NCBI GenBank assembly: GCA_007922225.1
Contig: ML679958.1
Coordinates: forward strand, 53,586,838 to 53,650,837
DNA length: 64,000 bases
Direction of reading: 5' to 3'
DNA from: Emydura subglobosa
Taxonomy: Eukaryota; Chordata; Testudines; Chelidae
Shown here: in pieces, positions 1 to 11,628 of the stretch
Layout: the number at the start of each line of letters is the position of its first letter
How positions within the stretch are numbered: the stretch's first letter is position 1
Position numbers and translations under genes: made by a program
Notes under the pieces: generated by a model
What the model saw: only the letters and a program-made list of their open reading frames with translations
Databases searched by the model: none
What the model was told of the DNA's origin: nothing

Positions 1-99
1 ATCCCCAAAAATGGTGGATTATTCTTATAATTAAATTTCACCGAGCCAGTAATTAAACAGCTTCTGCAATACCTTAATGGTTACTAAGAAGCTAAAATA

Positions 100-1190
100 C
101 AGTTCCCTTTCAGCAATCCAGCCTTTGGCTCCTACCCAGTCAGCCAATTCTATATAGTGAGGATCACTTAAAATCTTATTTACCATATATGGAATTCTAC
201 CAATCCCAGAAGATCAGACACATTACTAACCACGTCAATTAATATTTCAGACCTTACTCAAATATACATTTACAGCCAATTCTTATTAACCAATCTAAGA
301 TTTATTAATAAAGACAAGAAAGAGAGTGTAGTGCTTGAAAGATCATTGTACATACAGATATGAAGAAAGTACTTAGGTCAATTTCATAGCAGAGATGATT
401 GAGCTAATGATTTTTAAAAGTCCTTCCAGAATTAATTTCATAGGTTATAGTCCAATAGGCAGTCCATGTGCAGAGCTTCTTCAAATTCTTCCATAAGAGT
501 CTTCAGGGTAGATCCAGCATCAACCTGGACACCTCAGTCTTGCGACTTAAGATTTTCCCAGACAAAGTCTAAGCAGACCTGAGCTAAAACAGGATTAGGC
601 CTGATTTCCTTTAAAGCTGAAGCAAATTGGATGCTGACAGGTTACTCCACCATGTGGGTTTTGATGAAAGCGAGCTGACAGTCTGATCCCTATTCAATGG
701 TTCCTTCCTCAGACAATACATGAAGCCATTCAAGCAATTCACAGGTAGTTTTACAATGTGGAGTCACAAATTTCAAAGAGAAAACAATAATATTATTACA
801 CCACAAAGTCCCTCTAAATATCAATATCTTGTTTTGATCTCTGATTCAATAGAATATAATAATGAAACATTACAGATAGGAACAGAAGTTTAGCATTGTC
901 AAGCTAATTTAGCATCTAGAAACATCTAAACTTCTAATATGGTATAGGTAAACACAGACAAATACAATTAGTATCTATTTCTGATTCCCTAACAATAAAA
1001 GGCTACATTTCAAAGACTGTAATCAATCTAACATGGTTTTTCTAACTATGTACAATGAATAGCCCCATTTACCATTTAAATACTCTTTTACTATGTCCTT
1101 AAGGATTGCTTTCAGATAGCCATTCAAACCTCCTGGCTCAATGTCACAAGGGCACAAGAAAAAACTATCCCAATGCATAGGAAAGATAGG
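100..1190 (-). mobile_element. Probable LTR-retroelement remnant
   Basis: There is no coding potential here. The stretch around 120-320, with an inverted poly(A)-signal-like run (TTTATTAATAAAG near 300), and the text from 420 to 740 resemble, from memory, a degraded minus-strand reptile endogenous retrovirus LTR. I cannot define TG/CA ends or a target-site duplication, so both borders are approximate. It could instead be ordinary unique DNA. A repeat-library alignment would decide. Confidence 0.3.
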
Positions 1191-1349
1191 CAGTATGATA
1201 AAAGATCACATTGACTTAACCAGGAGATCTTCAATGACTTGAAACTCTAAAAAGAGTCATGCAAAAAGTGGAAACTAGATCAAGTTATGAAGGATTAATA
1301 TTATATATTATAATAATATATCAACATAACTATATAAACAGCATAAGCA

Positions 1350-1914
1350 TGTAGGGACAAAATTAGAAAGGCTGAGGCTCAAAATGAGGGATATAAAGAA
1401 TAACAAAAAAACATTTTACAATAACATGAGAAGCAAGAGGAAGACCAAGGATAGGGTAGGCATATTACTCAGTGAGGAAAGACAGACAATAACAGAAAAT
1501 GCAGCAATGGTTGAAGTGTTAAATGCCTTTTTTGTTTCAGTTTTCACCACAAAAATTAACAGTGATTGGATGACTAACATAGTGAACATGAGTGTAAATA
1601 AGGTAGGATCTGAGGCTAAGATACAAAATTAAGTTTAAAGTTATTTATACAAAATAAATGTCTTTAGGTCAACAGGGCCTGATGAAATATGTCTTAGAAT
1701 ACTTAAAGAACTGGCTGAGCTGACGAAATCTCTGAGCCATTAGCAATTATCTTTGAGAACTCATGGAGGATGGGAGAGATACCCAAGGTCTGGAAAAAAG
1801 GTAAACACAGTATCTATTTATAGAAAGGGGAATAAGGACAACCCAGGGAATTATAGACCACTCATCTTAACTTTGGTATCCAGAAAGATAATGGACCAAA
1901 TAATTAGATAATCA
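1350..1914 (+). mobile_element. CR1-type LINE, ORF2 linker and start of reverse transcriptase (outer copy, part 1)
   Basis: The translation of 1384-1632 carries the usual CR1 linker that precedes the reverse transcriptase: [12 protein letters not shown], then [15 protein letters not shown]. At 1660-1900 the text continues in shifted frames with recognisable RT-start motifs (a GPDE block, then a KGN..NPGNYRP-like block). Stops and frameshifts show that it is dead. The element is cut at 1914, and the next part of the same ORF2 resumes at 2703. It has no intact 5' end or ORF1. Family membership is recognised by motif memory, and the subfamily is not resolved. Confidence 0.8.
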
Positions 1915-2702
1915 ACAGGTGCAGAGAAGGGCTGCTAGAATGATCTGAGAAATGGAAAACCGTCTTATGAAAGGAGATTCAAAGTGCTTGGCTTGTTTCG
2001 CCTAACAAAAAGAAGGCTGAAGGGAGATATGATTGCTCTCTATAAATACATCAGAGGGATAAATACCAGGGAGGCAGAGGAATTATTTAAGTTCAGTGCC
2101 AATATGGACACAAGAACTATAAACTGACCATCTGGAAGTTTAGACTTGAAATTAGATGAAGATTTCTAACCTCAGAGGAGTGAAGTTCTGGAACAGCTTT
2201 CCAAAGTGAGCAGTGGGGGAAAAAAAACCTAACTGACTTCAAGACTCAGTCTGGTAAGTTCATGGAGGGGATGGTATAGCATAATTTGGCAATTAACTGA
2301 TCTAAATATGCCCAATGGCCTGGGATGGGACATTAGATGGGGTGGGTTCTGCATTACTACAGAGAATTCTTTCTGGGTGTCTGCCTGATGAGTCTTGCCC
2401 ACATGCTCAGGGTTTAGCTGATGGCCATATTTGGGATCAGGAAGGAATTTTCCCCCAGGGCAGATTAGCAGAGACCCTAGGTTTTTTTCACCTTCCTCTG
2501 CAGCATGGGGCACAAATCACTTACTGGTGGATTCTCTGTACCTTGAAGTCTTTAAATCATTATTTGAGGACTTCAGTAACTCAGATATAGGTTAGGGGTC
2601 TATTACAGGAGAGTGTGGGTGAGGGTCTGTGGCCTGCATTGTGCAGGAGGTCAGATTAGATGATCATAATGGTCCCTTCTGACCTTAAAGTCTATGAGTC
2701 TG
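1915..2702 (+). mobile_element. 5'-truncated CR1-like LINE 3' end, nested in another CR1
   Basis: The first 300 bases translate, with stops, to the C-terminal end of a CR1 ORF2 (QRAARMI-like start, then a block ending in a FWNSFPK-like motif). A 3' UTR follows, ending in GATGATCATAATGGTCCCTT and TATGAGTCTG, a 3' tail known from reptile CR1-related LINEs. The hexamer TAATCA lies at 1909-1914 and again at 2703-2708. The outer CR1 reading resumes after the second copy, so this 788-bp segment looks like a late insertion. Open frames at 2229-2590 fall in the 3' UTR and are not genes. Confidence 0.75.
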
Positions 2703-3950
2703 TAATCACCTAGAAGAAAACAAGGTAATAACTATCAGCCAACATGGACTTGTTAGCAACAAATCATGTCAAACCAATCTAATATCCTTCTTTGAGAGGA
2801 TAACAAGCCTTGTGGATGGGGAAAAGCAGCAGATATCATATATCTCAACTTTAGTAAGGGTTTTGATACTACACGACCTTCTCAGAAACAAACTAGAGAA
2901 GTATAGCCTAGTTGAAGCTACTAAAAGTGGGTGCATAACAGTCTGGAAACCATACTCTGAGAATAGTTATCAATGGTTCACAATCAAGCTGGAAAGGCAT
3001 GTCAAGTGGGGTCCTGCAGGGATCTGTCCTGGGTCTAGTTGAAGTCAATATCTTCATAAATGATTTGGATAATGGCATAGAGAGTACACCTAAGATGGGA
3101 GGGATTGCAAGTGTGTTGGAGGAGAGGATTAGAATTCAAATTTATCTTGACAAACTGGGAAATGTTCTGAATAAAATAGGATGAAATTCAATCAGAACAA
3201 ATGCAAAGTACTACACTTAGCAGGAATAATCTATTGCCCAAATAAGAAATGGGAAATGACATCTTAGAAGGGAGTATTGCAGAAAAGGATCTATGGGTTA
3301 TAGTGGATCACAAAGTAAATATGAGTCAACAATGTAATACCTTTGTAAAAAAAGCAAATATAATTTTAGGATGTATTAGCAGAAGTCTTGTAAGCAAGAC
3401 ACGAGAAGTAATTCTTCTGTATTCAGCACTGACAAGGCCTCAAATGGAATATTGTGTCCAGTTCTGGGCACCACACTTTGGCAAGGATGTGAACAAATTG
3501 GAGAAAGTCCAGAGGACAGCAACAAAAATGACTCAAAAATTACTAGAAAACATGACCTATGAGGAAAGCTTGAAAAAATTGGGTTTGTGTGAAGAAGAGA
3601 AGACCGAGGAAGGACAAAACAATCTTCAAATATATAAAAGGTTATTATAAAAAGGAGGGTGATAAATTGTTCTCCTTATCCACTGAGGAAAGGACAAGAG
3701 GTAATGGGCTTAAATTGCAGCAAAGGAGATTTAAGCTACACATGAGGAAAAACTTCCTAACTGTAAGGGTTTTAAGCACTGGAGCAAATTTCTCAGGGAG
3801 GTTGTGGAATCTCATGAATTGGAGGTTTTTAGAACAGGGTAGACTAACACCTGTCAGAGATGGTTTAGATAATATCAGTGCAGGGGACTTGACTAGATGA
3901 CCTTCTGAGGTCACTTCCAGTCGTATATTTCTATAATTCTGTGATTTCAG
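2703..3950 (+). mobile_element. CR1-type LINE, RT core to 3' tail (outer copy, part 2)
   Basis: This continues the LINE broken at 1914. The text near 2735 (NxHGFV..KSCQTNL-like) leads to an RT core motif at about 3010-3070 ([20 protein letters not shown]), where CR1 normally has a GxPQGS...FNIFINDL pattern. A 133-aa open stretch at 3249-3650 has the CR1 C-terminal blocks (AEKDLWVIVDHKVNMSQQCN, LLYSALTRPQMEYCVQFWAP). The last block runs to about 3897, followed by GACCTTCTGAGGTCACTTCC and a degenerate ATTCTGTGA tail. The usual YADD region is missing or scrambled near 3080-3180, so the copy is inactive. Confidence 0.85.
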
Positions 3951-4423
3951 ACTGGGACTTGAATAGCACTATAGCTACGTTGTTGATGGGTTTCCTTTTT
4001 CCTGGACTTCCGGTCCTTCAATATCCTTTCAAAAACATTTAAACTAAATAACTTGGGAAGCCTTAGTCATGAAATGATTAGTCACAAGGGCAATTCATAC
4101 AACATATATCTGAACACAGGGCTATCTTTCATCATTTATGGTGAAGCTAAGAACTAGATTACAAAATGCCACATTCACCATGATCTTTTCTGCTTAATAG
4201 GATTTCTAGAACAATCCTTTATTTTGCATGTTGTATACCTTGTATCTTCCGTCCAGCACTGACCTTTCTGAACACTTCTTTTTTTGTTTTTCGATACCTC
4301 AATACTTTATCTTGGGTTCATATAATTTTGGTTTTATTGGTTATTTGTGACTATAATAAAATATTTTTAAACTAAACTATTTGTGATTTTTTTAAATAAA
4401 CTATGTATAGGCAAAAAGTTCCA
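3951..4423. other. Unannotated AT-rich stretch
   Basis: AT-rich sequence with no significant open frame and no repeat that I can name. Confidence 0.5.
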
Positions 4424-4585
4424 GATGGGTAGCTGTGTTAGTCTGTATACAGCAAAAACAACGAGAGTCCTGGAGCACTTTAAAGACTAACACTTCTGGG
4501 TTGCAGTCCACGAAAAATTATGCCTGCAGAAATTAAATGTGTTAGTCTTTAAAGCGCTACAGGACTCTCGTTGTTTTTGTGTATA
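4420..4585. repeat. TTAGTC-type interspersed repeat arranged as a foldback
   Basis: Two 40-bp arms, 4454-4493 and 4539-4578, are inverted repeats with only two mismatches. Each contains the GTTAGTCTTTAAAG and ACTCTCGTTGTTTTT blocks. The 45-bp spacer includes CCACGAAAAATTATGCC, a degraded form of the unit seen at 33890-33930. The left flank with GTTAGTCTGTATACAGC is the reverse complement of the repeat at 31333-31412. The element is of a type common in reptile genomes. I suspect a Penelope-like or SINE origin but cannot prove the class. Confidence 0.7.
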
Positions 4586-5254
4586 GGTAGGAGGGCAATT
4601 GTATAAGCAGCTTTATATATGTATGCATGTATATAGCTATATGTTACGCCACCATGACTTCATCAATTTCTATATACATTCTTACTTTCACCTATACCAT
4701 AAAGTCATTTTAAAAACTAATGATACTGCTGTTTGCCCTTTCAACTGAACTGAAGCTAATGCACACACTTTATATTCAATTGAAAAACCTGAAAAATCAG
4801 AAACATATTATATTTTAGCTTGGTATGAGAGATTATATTTTTCTAAGATGATACTCATTTTTTGCCTGAGTGGAAGCTTCCCAACCCGAACTTGCATTCT
4901 GTCACCTTTTTCTAACTCCCAGAATTGATCAATATTAACTGTGTTCAGTATACAGTAACAGCCATGCCAGAGCCATAATGAAGATTTGGGGGAAAAAATG
5001 GTTTAGTGGAATAGATTTGCTCTGAAAGTTAGAAAACAAACCTCTACTTTATATTGATGTTGTATCAAAAAGTTTTACTTGAGTAGCCTGAGGAATGTGG
5101 TCCGCAGTTTGTTCTGTATATTTTTGCTTACACTGAAGAAATTAAGTACATTTTCTATGTAAGAAAAGTTCAGGAAAATAGTTATCTAAATTATGGCTGC
5201 AAAAATAGTGCAGACTGTGATATGAATGCTGTTGCAGTTACAGAGTGAGTTGTA
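4586..5254. other. Unannotated AT-rich stretch
   Basis: AT-rich intergenic or intronic sequence. I see no open frame or recognisable repeat. Confidence 0.5.
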
Positions 5255-5720
5255 CATTTGACCCCCTCCTCATTCTCTTAATGGGCACCCTTTCAAAGTG
5301 AGGCCCTCAACAGACTTCTTTCAGGGTGAAATTCCACAATTTACCCCACTCAGGTCCCTAGGTCATAGTATCCCAGTTCACAAACTGTCCTCAGCAGGCC
5401 CAACTAGGTTATGGCCGCTACCTAGACTTCCCCTTAGGAGCCTGTGACCAGTTAGCAAGTGCAGTGCCAGAAACCAGCCTATTCAAAACAAAGAATTATT
5501 TATTTATCCATGGAAACAAAGCAAACTAAGGAAAAAGTTTACAATAGCAAATGCCTAACTTTATATTGTCTCACCTAAGCTTAGCATTTCCTTCTAGCAG
5601 GCCCAGGTAAGTTGGCCCAGTTTAGCCTTGGCTACCCTCCTCCCATATTCTCCTGAAGATCAAGTTACATTCTGCTTCTCTACTGACCCACTGTCTCCCT
5701 TTTTCCTCAGAGTCAACTTT
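5255..5720 (-). mobile_element. Possible LTR remnant
   Basis: This block is richer in C and T than its surroundings, beginning with CCCCCTCCTCATTCTC and running through an inverted AATAAATAA-like run near 5498. The layout resembles an inverted retroviral LTR followed by its C/T-rich part, like 50930-52110. No terminal TG/CA pair or target duplication was found, so this call is weak. Confidence 0.25.
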
Positions 5721-6115
5721 TAACCACATTCAAGCTGTTTGTTTAAGATTTCCCACATGAATCCCCATGAGGACACAATCTGAAATCTCTCCAAAACCAG
5801 CCATACTCCTGATTCCAAATTAGTGGAGGTAAACGTCAAAGGAATTAACACTTGCATTGTCAGTCTGCAGACCACTAGCAATTGGGAATACAGCTGAGCA
5901 AATAGTGCATATTTCAGTGTATGTGTATATACAGATATATAAAAACTCATAGAAGTAATATAGTTAACTCCCAAATTCTTCACAGAAACTATACACTAAA
6001 ATCAAAGATAAAAATTAAAGCTTTGTGAATAACAGACTTTTTTTGGTTAACTGGAAATTCCAAAAAATTAAAAATAATTTCATACCATGCCTATTTGGTG
6101 TGACACTTTGTCCCC
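5721..6115. other. Unannotated AT-rich stretch
   Basis: No supported gene. An 87-codon open frame on the minus strand has no recognisable motif and biased hydrophobic content typical of chance frames in AT-rich DNA. Confidence 0.5.
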
Positions 6116-6154
6116 TTCTTTTGGCGGCTAGGCCAAGGTGAGATTGACGATCCT

Positions 6155-6250
6155 GTTATAAAAATAGATTTTTTTAGCTCAGGCACTAGCCTATCATGCA
6201 CTAAAATCCAGAGATTGCAGGTTTAATCCTCACTGCTGATAGCCCATTCA
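6155..6250 (+). repeat. tRNA-derived SINE relic
   Basis: An A-box-like TTAGCTCAGGCACTAGCC lies at about 6174-6191. A B-box-like GGTTTAATCCT lies at 6220-6230, where the consensus would be GGTTCGAATCC. Order and spacing match a tRNA-type RNA polymerase III promoter. The flanks do not close a cloverleaf acceptor stem, so this is a SINE relic and not a tRNA gene. Confidence 0.55.
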
Positions 6251-6264
6251 GGGTTATTGGAGTT

Positions 6265-6625
6265 ACAGATATTTAAAAAAAAAAAATTTTTTTTGAATTT
6301 TTCAGAAAATCAGAAAGCTAAAAATAGGTATTGACAACATCAAAACATTTCTTTTAGATTAGAACCATTTTTAAACTATTTTGATTTTTTTTAAATAAAA
6401 TTAAATGAAATTTTGAAACCATCATTTGGAACCGAACAATTGAAAGTTTCACTTAGAAAAATGTTGAAACAAAACATTGATATTTTTTCTATTTTTTTCC
6501 CCAGCTGAAATAATTCATCAATACTGACATGAATTCACAAAACATTTTTATTTCAACAAGTCTGTATTATTTAGTAACAAAATGTTTCAGCTGAAAATTT
6601 TTGTCCTGCTCCAATCAAGATCACT
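6265..6625. repeat. A/T-homopolymer-rich foldback repeat, copy 1
   Basis: Made of short AAAA/TTTT runs joined by motifs such as GAAACAAAACATTG, ATGTTTCAGCTGAAA and TTTCAACAAG, ending near TTTTGTCCTGCTCC. The same style recurs at 7345-7720, 8296-8800, 19725-20118, 54360-54480 and 58330-58560, which argues for a dispersed and very diverged DNA-transposon-like family. Ends are approximate. Confidence 0.5.
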
Positions 6626-7344
6626 GGCTCCACTCTAGCTGCTTTGTGTCACATTGGAGATCTGCTACTGGGGAGGCCAAAGACAAAGCTGGGACTACAA
6701 GGGAGAGACATCAACCCCAAGCACTTTCAAATAGGCTGGCAAAAAATTAATGCAACCCCCCTACCTCCTAATGGGAAATGTGTATATCTGAAAACATTTA
6801 CTTGTCATACAGCAGCATGGCTGACTATTTTTGGACTTCTTTTTAGAAAAGTAATTTTGTAGTCTGGAATGGAATGCACTGCACCATTAATTATGATTTA
6901 TGGCAAAGGGAAAACATTTTCATTTTAAAAATTAAATAATTGATAATAAATAAGGTGTGTTTTATAACATGCAATAAAATCTCACTAATCCACAACTTGA
7001 AATTCATACAAAACCTGGAACTCTTTTCTCTCAGTTCAGCAACAAATTAATAGTGAAACTCTGCAGAGAGATTTCATTTTAATGAGATTTGATTCTTTGC
7101 ACAAAATATGATAAAATATGTTTACCAGAATAGATCAATGTATTATTATAAATATTAAAACTAAACAGAAATGTCTGCATATTCTGCCCTTTGAACCTGT
7201 TCAATAAAGTTAGTAGGGCTACACTGCTGTAACTGAGGGTAGAATTTAGCACACACTGACTGTATGCTTAATTCCAAATTTATCAGTCAAGATACTGCCT
7301 CATTGACTGCACTGTAGATTGGATGCTATAATGAGTGAAAATTG
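6626..7344. other. Unannotated stretch
   Basis: AT-rich. An open frame of 72 codons at 6644-6862 has no recognisable motif and looks like chance. No repeat was identified. Confidence 0.5.
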
Positions 7345-7720
7345 CCTCAATATTCGAGCTGGGCAATTTTTTTTTAGCAAATAGTAATTTTGCAGAAATA
7401 AGCATATTTCTGGGCACAAAAATTATTTGCAAATTCAGGTTGAAGTTCGTGAATGAGTTTTATTTCAACATTTTTAAAAAAAACTGTTTTGATATTTCAC
7501 TTTGAAATATTTTCAGAATTAATTATTAATTCAAAAGGACTTCTTTTTTTTTTTTTTAAAAATGTAATTGAAAAAAACATGCAAAATGTTGTATTTGAAC
7601 TTTTTTTGTTTTGTGAGAAAAATAATGAAAACAAATCAGTTTCAAACAAACCAATTTTTTTTTTTCAGATTTTTCTTTTCAGTCACCGAACCAAACATTT
7701 TATTATTTGCTCAGGTCTAT
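7345..7720. repeat. A/T-homopolymer-rich foldback repeat, copy 2
   Basis: Begins near GAGCTGGGCAATTTTT and contains TTTTATTTCAACATTTTT, CACTTTGAAATATTTTCAG and CACCGAACCAAACATTTT. Composition and motifs are like those of copy 1. The 98-codon open frame inside (7453-7749) is poly-Phe/Lys noise from homopolymer runs. Confidence 0.45.
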
Positions 7721-8295
7721 TCTATATAGTCTTCACTTACCATTATTGATAGTGTAAAAGTGATAGTGAGAGTGATATGAAGGCAGCAGTTTTATCAACC
7801 TCTAACTTGGTGTCTCTTCTCAGAGGAAGAGGCAGGGAGCACCCCATGACCATGAAATATTAAGTTGAAGAAAATCAATATTCATCCTCAGAAGGCAAAA
7901 TTGCTACTACATAAGATACTGTTAGTACTTTGGGAACACTGGAATCTTGAGTGTGGATAAAATGGTCAGGTTTTGAAATGATTCTCTATTATGTAATTCA
8001 ATTGGGATAATATCTTTGTTTTCCTTCTTTCTTTTTGAGATTGCAAACTCTTTGGAACAGAGACTCTTTCTTTCTTTGGGTTTGGAAATACATGGTGTAT
8101 TTTAGGCAGTACTAAAATCCAATAAAACAATAATTTTAATAAATAATTCACAGTAATCATTAAACAATGCCATTATGTGTTTGATTTTCTAAATCACTCA
8201 GAAATAATGTTTAAAATAGGTGGAGAGAGAAATAATCAGTTTTGGGGGATCAAGAATTGAGCATAGGACATGATCTTCAAAATTAGGCTTGAACC
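7721..8295. other. Unannotated stretch
   Basis: No gene or nameable repeat. A short open frame on the minus strand (7966-8160) carries no motif. Confidence 0.5.
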
Positions 8296-8800
8296 AATGA
8301 TTGGGGCTAGCTTAAAATTTTCCACTGAAACTTTTTTTCAACCAGAAAATTGGGGGTTTATTTGAATTTATTTTATTATGAAAAAATTATGCTTTCCATA
8401 AAAAAAATAATTTTTGTCATAGAATCCTTTAAACTGGACTATTTCAATAAAAAAACTAAATATTCTACTACACTGCATAATGGGTGTTATAGTTCACATA
8501 CTTCATATTCCCATTGTCTCGGCTATGGGCTGATCTCTCCAACTGGGTTACATCTCCATTATGCATCACAGACCCAGGATTCTCATGAGACATTGGGGAA
8601 ACCATGGTGCATTGTAAGAGACATAATCTGACCAGGCAGTCTGGCCTATAGAGGGAAATGGGAGCATGAGAAACCCAAACTATCACTCCCATGAGGCACT
8701 GTAGAGTTATTTTAAAATCTAAGTATTCCAATTTTTGATTTTTCAGCAAAAGGTCAAAATTTTCCACAGGGGAAAAAAAGTTGTGACCAGCAATATCTGC
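8296..8800. repeat. Long imperfect palindromic repeat (MITE-like)
   Basis: The outer parts pair as inverted repeats: AATTTTCCACTGAAAC near 8317 against a TCAAAATTTTCCACAGG block near 8756. The inner pair is CTACACTGCATAATGGG (about 8467) against CATGAGGCACTGTAG (about 8690-8704). The centre holds a further CATTATGCATCACAGACCC block. This is the architecture of a foldback non-autonomous DNA transposon. Both open frames across it (8350-8631 plus, 8468-8812 minus) are consequences of the palindrome and not genes. Confidence 0.6.
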
Positions 8801-10677
8801 TATCAAATTCAAAGACCAAATATATATTGCCTTTAGCTGTCCTTTATTATAACACAGTTCCCCTTGTTTGTCTCTTGTTTTCCCAAAGATTACTTAAAGG
8901 TCTTTGGATTTCAGTTTTGATTTTAAAATAGTAGTTTGTGGGTGAAACTGTGAAATTGTGACACTTAAATCTATTATTTTATTAAAAAAAAAAAAAAAGT
9001 GGAGCAATAGCTTGGTCATGGTCTTTAAAAAGAGGATATCTGATATTAGAAGGGTCTTTAATCTAGCGTAGCAAGATCAAACGCCTGGAAGTTGTAGTCA
9101 GAAAAAATAAATTGGATAGATATGGAGTTTCTACAGATATTTAACATGTTTACCTTTAAACAAAAGACTGTCATTTATGTGAAGTCTTCTGGAAAGCAAG
9201 GGAACAAGTGGTGAGTTCCAGCCTTCTTTTAGATGGCTTGAAATTCTGCATAACAATGAACTTGACACCACTGCTCAGAAAAATCTTAGCTTGCCTGCTG
9301 AGTAAATCACAGACATTACATCAGTATCAGGCTGACCCAGCTTTGAGATGCTGGGAAAACTGCTTTTAGGAACACCCCTTGTTCTTAAAATATCTCATTA
9401 ATAAATCATATAAAATAAGTCTGTAGCATTATACTTGCTTAGCAACAAGGTGGTTTGGTTTAATGGAAATGAGCAAGCATATTTTGGTTATTACAAAGAT
9501 GAATGTAAAATGAATCCATGTATTATTATGTAAATAAGATACTACAACAGGCATGTGTGAGGTTTCCATGTAACATGAAAGACACATTCGGTGTTAATTA
9601 AGACTTCGTGGATTGAAACAACAACATATACACATTAGGCACTGAATACTAGAGTAAAAGGAATGCATTGAAGCACATCTTCAATAATTTTGTTCTCTAT
9701 CCTTCCTAATGTTTGCAGCCACTATGCCTGTTAAATAAATCTTTTGTTGAATACATCAAAACACCTGCAGGCCTTTGATAAAAAGCTAATGGAATTCAGA
9801 AAAAAATGTTAGCTTTATGGAGAACTTGCATGTATAAGAAAAGAACTGACCTTTTAGACTTTGTCATATCAGAGGATGAAGTAACTCGTTCTTTACCACA
9901 CAGCAACCGAAAAAGGTCTGCAAATTATCTTCTTTTTGTGCAATAACTTTTCACCAGTACTTGTCAGGCAAAATATAAAAGGCGGACTGCATAAAATAAA
10001 CATTTCTCCAGACTGTTTGACTATAAATGGAATGGACCTTTGTAAAATAAATTTGTAAAGCACACCTGGGTTATTGCAGTGTCCAAACTAAGGTCCGACC
10101 TCAAAAAATAGGGGAAAGTATGTTGATTTTGTCAAACACCGAATTAGTCAATATCTGAGTACTTAATTGAAACTTCTTTCTGTGCACGTATAATTTTACT
10201 CTACAAATATATGTAGAGTAGCTCTCATTAAAATCCAAGGACACAATCCCAGCTCCATTGAATTCAGTGATAGTTTTGCCATTACCTTCACTGGGGAAAA
10301 TCTTTTGGGCCAGATTCCCACATCCTTATTCACCTATGCTGTGATTGGTTCCATTGATTTAAACAGGGATATTCACAGAGGTTTAGATTGTCACAGCCTT
10401 CATGTGACAATGCAGAGGAGTGAGGAGGGAGTAAAACATTCTTCCCCACTTTAATCTCCTTTGTGATGAAGAGGAGGCAGGATCTACTTACCTAATACTC
10501 ATTCTTGCAAGCAATGTGAGGGAGGGACACCAAGTGGGAGAAGACCAAGATCTGCCAGGCCCAACAGCCATAGTAGCTGACTAGGTACAGAGAGTAGAGT
10601 AAGATACTCCACCAAAAGGGGAGAAGCAATTTACTTTTTGCCCAGAACAAAGGGAACAGGGAGAAGGATTGTGATTT
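8801..10677. other. Unannotated AT-rich stretch
   Basis: About 1.9 kb without an open frame or confident repeat. It contains a 15-A run near 8983. The text at 10245-10400 (GGGCCAGATTCCCACATCC, CTCCATTGAATTCAG) resembles an old amniote repeat of the type with a CCATTGACTTCAATGG-like core. Confidence 0.45.
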
Positions 10678-10678
10678 T

Positions 10679-10946
10679 GGTGTGTCTACGTTGAACCAAA
10701 GGTGTGTTCTTCACTCAGTTTAGCTAACGTGGGTTAAAATAGCAGTGAAGACATGGAAATTTGGTGTTTAACTCAGATTAGCAGTTTGAGTTAAAGCTTC
10801 TTGGGGAGTCTGGGATTGAATTCAAATTGCTAACCCAAGGTAAGAGCTAAAATGCTGTGTCTTCCCTGCTATTTTAACCCCGGTTAGCTAAAGCAGATTA
10901 ATGAACCTGAGTCAAGAACATACTTTCTGTTTGCAGTGTAAACATG
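10679..10946. mobile_element. Foldback MITE with TGTCTAC-type ends
   Basis: The left half contains GGTGTGTCTACGTTGAACC, GTGTTCTTCACTCAG and GGGTTAAAATAGCAGTGAAG. The right half reads as its reverse complement (CTTCCCTGCTATTTTAACCC, CTGAGTCAAGAACATAC, TTGCAGTGTAAACAT). The two halves pair along most of their length with modest divergence. No transposase is encoded, and a clear target duplication is not visible. The TGTCTAC..TTG ends resemble those of the Harbinger-linked ends at 24993 and 29220. Confidence 0.65.
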
Positions 10947-10950
10947 AATT

Positions 10951-11071
10951 GAGAGACTAAATGCAGTTGCTCTGAAAGGTTCTCTAAAAATGTGCACACA
11001 CACTTGTATGATGGAATAAATAGTCAGTTTTCATCTGATCTGCTGGGTTCCCATGCCTGTTGTTTAAATTC
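10951..11071 (+). repeat. Direct duplication, copy A
   Basis: About 121 bp beginning GAGAGACTAA and ending CCTGTTGTTTAAATTC. It is repeated in the same orientation at 11629-11747 with roughly ten differences. It abuts the right end of the MITE at 10679-10946. It has no open frame. Confidence 0.85.
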
Positions 11072-11628
11072 GTTCCCTGACCTGCTCTTGGGGCAGTGCA
11101 TCCATGTGCCAGCCTTTACTCAAGGCAGTGAAAAGATATGACCAGATTAAGGTACCATGAGTAAAGGAGGCAAAATCTTGTCCTTCTTATGGTGTAAAAA
11201 TACCTTACTGCATTACACATTCTAAATATAAGAGATATCACAGTGAAGTAAATACTTCAGTGTAATATTTGGTGAATGTGTCTATTATAAGTACACTTGC
11301 TTGCAGCACAATTTTTACTGGGACTGCTTAATATCTACATGAACATTGGTCATCTCTGTGCAATGGAGTGCAGTCCCACAGCAGAGTGGTTTTAAAATCA
11401 GATTCATTAAAAACAAAGTGTAAGGTCACAACGCATTTATCTCCCTAGAGGGTTGCCATGTGTGATCCAGCCTGTCTCTACAGTGAAGTGTTTTCCATCA
11501 GTGAGCCACAAATTAATAGCTTGTATGATAAATAGCACCATTTTGTCATCTTTAATTCACATGTGGATTTGTCTAAATATCAGTATCCAAATCCAAATCA
11601 AATCCAATCCCTATCTTCTGGCAAAATA
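11072..11628. other. Spacer between the direct duplications
   Basis: About 557 bp without an open frame. It contains AAATCCAAATCAAATCC-type short runs near 11590 and otherwise nothing that I can name. Confidence 0.5.

Noticed and set aside
2229..2590. Opposing 91-94-codon frames
   Set aside because: They occupy the 3' UTR of the nested CR1.
6155..6250. Candidate tRNA gene
   Set aside because: A and B boxes are degenerate and no acceptor stem or anticodon arm pairs.
7453..7749. 98-codon Phe/Lys-rich frame
   Set aside because: A/T homopolymer repeat, low complexity.
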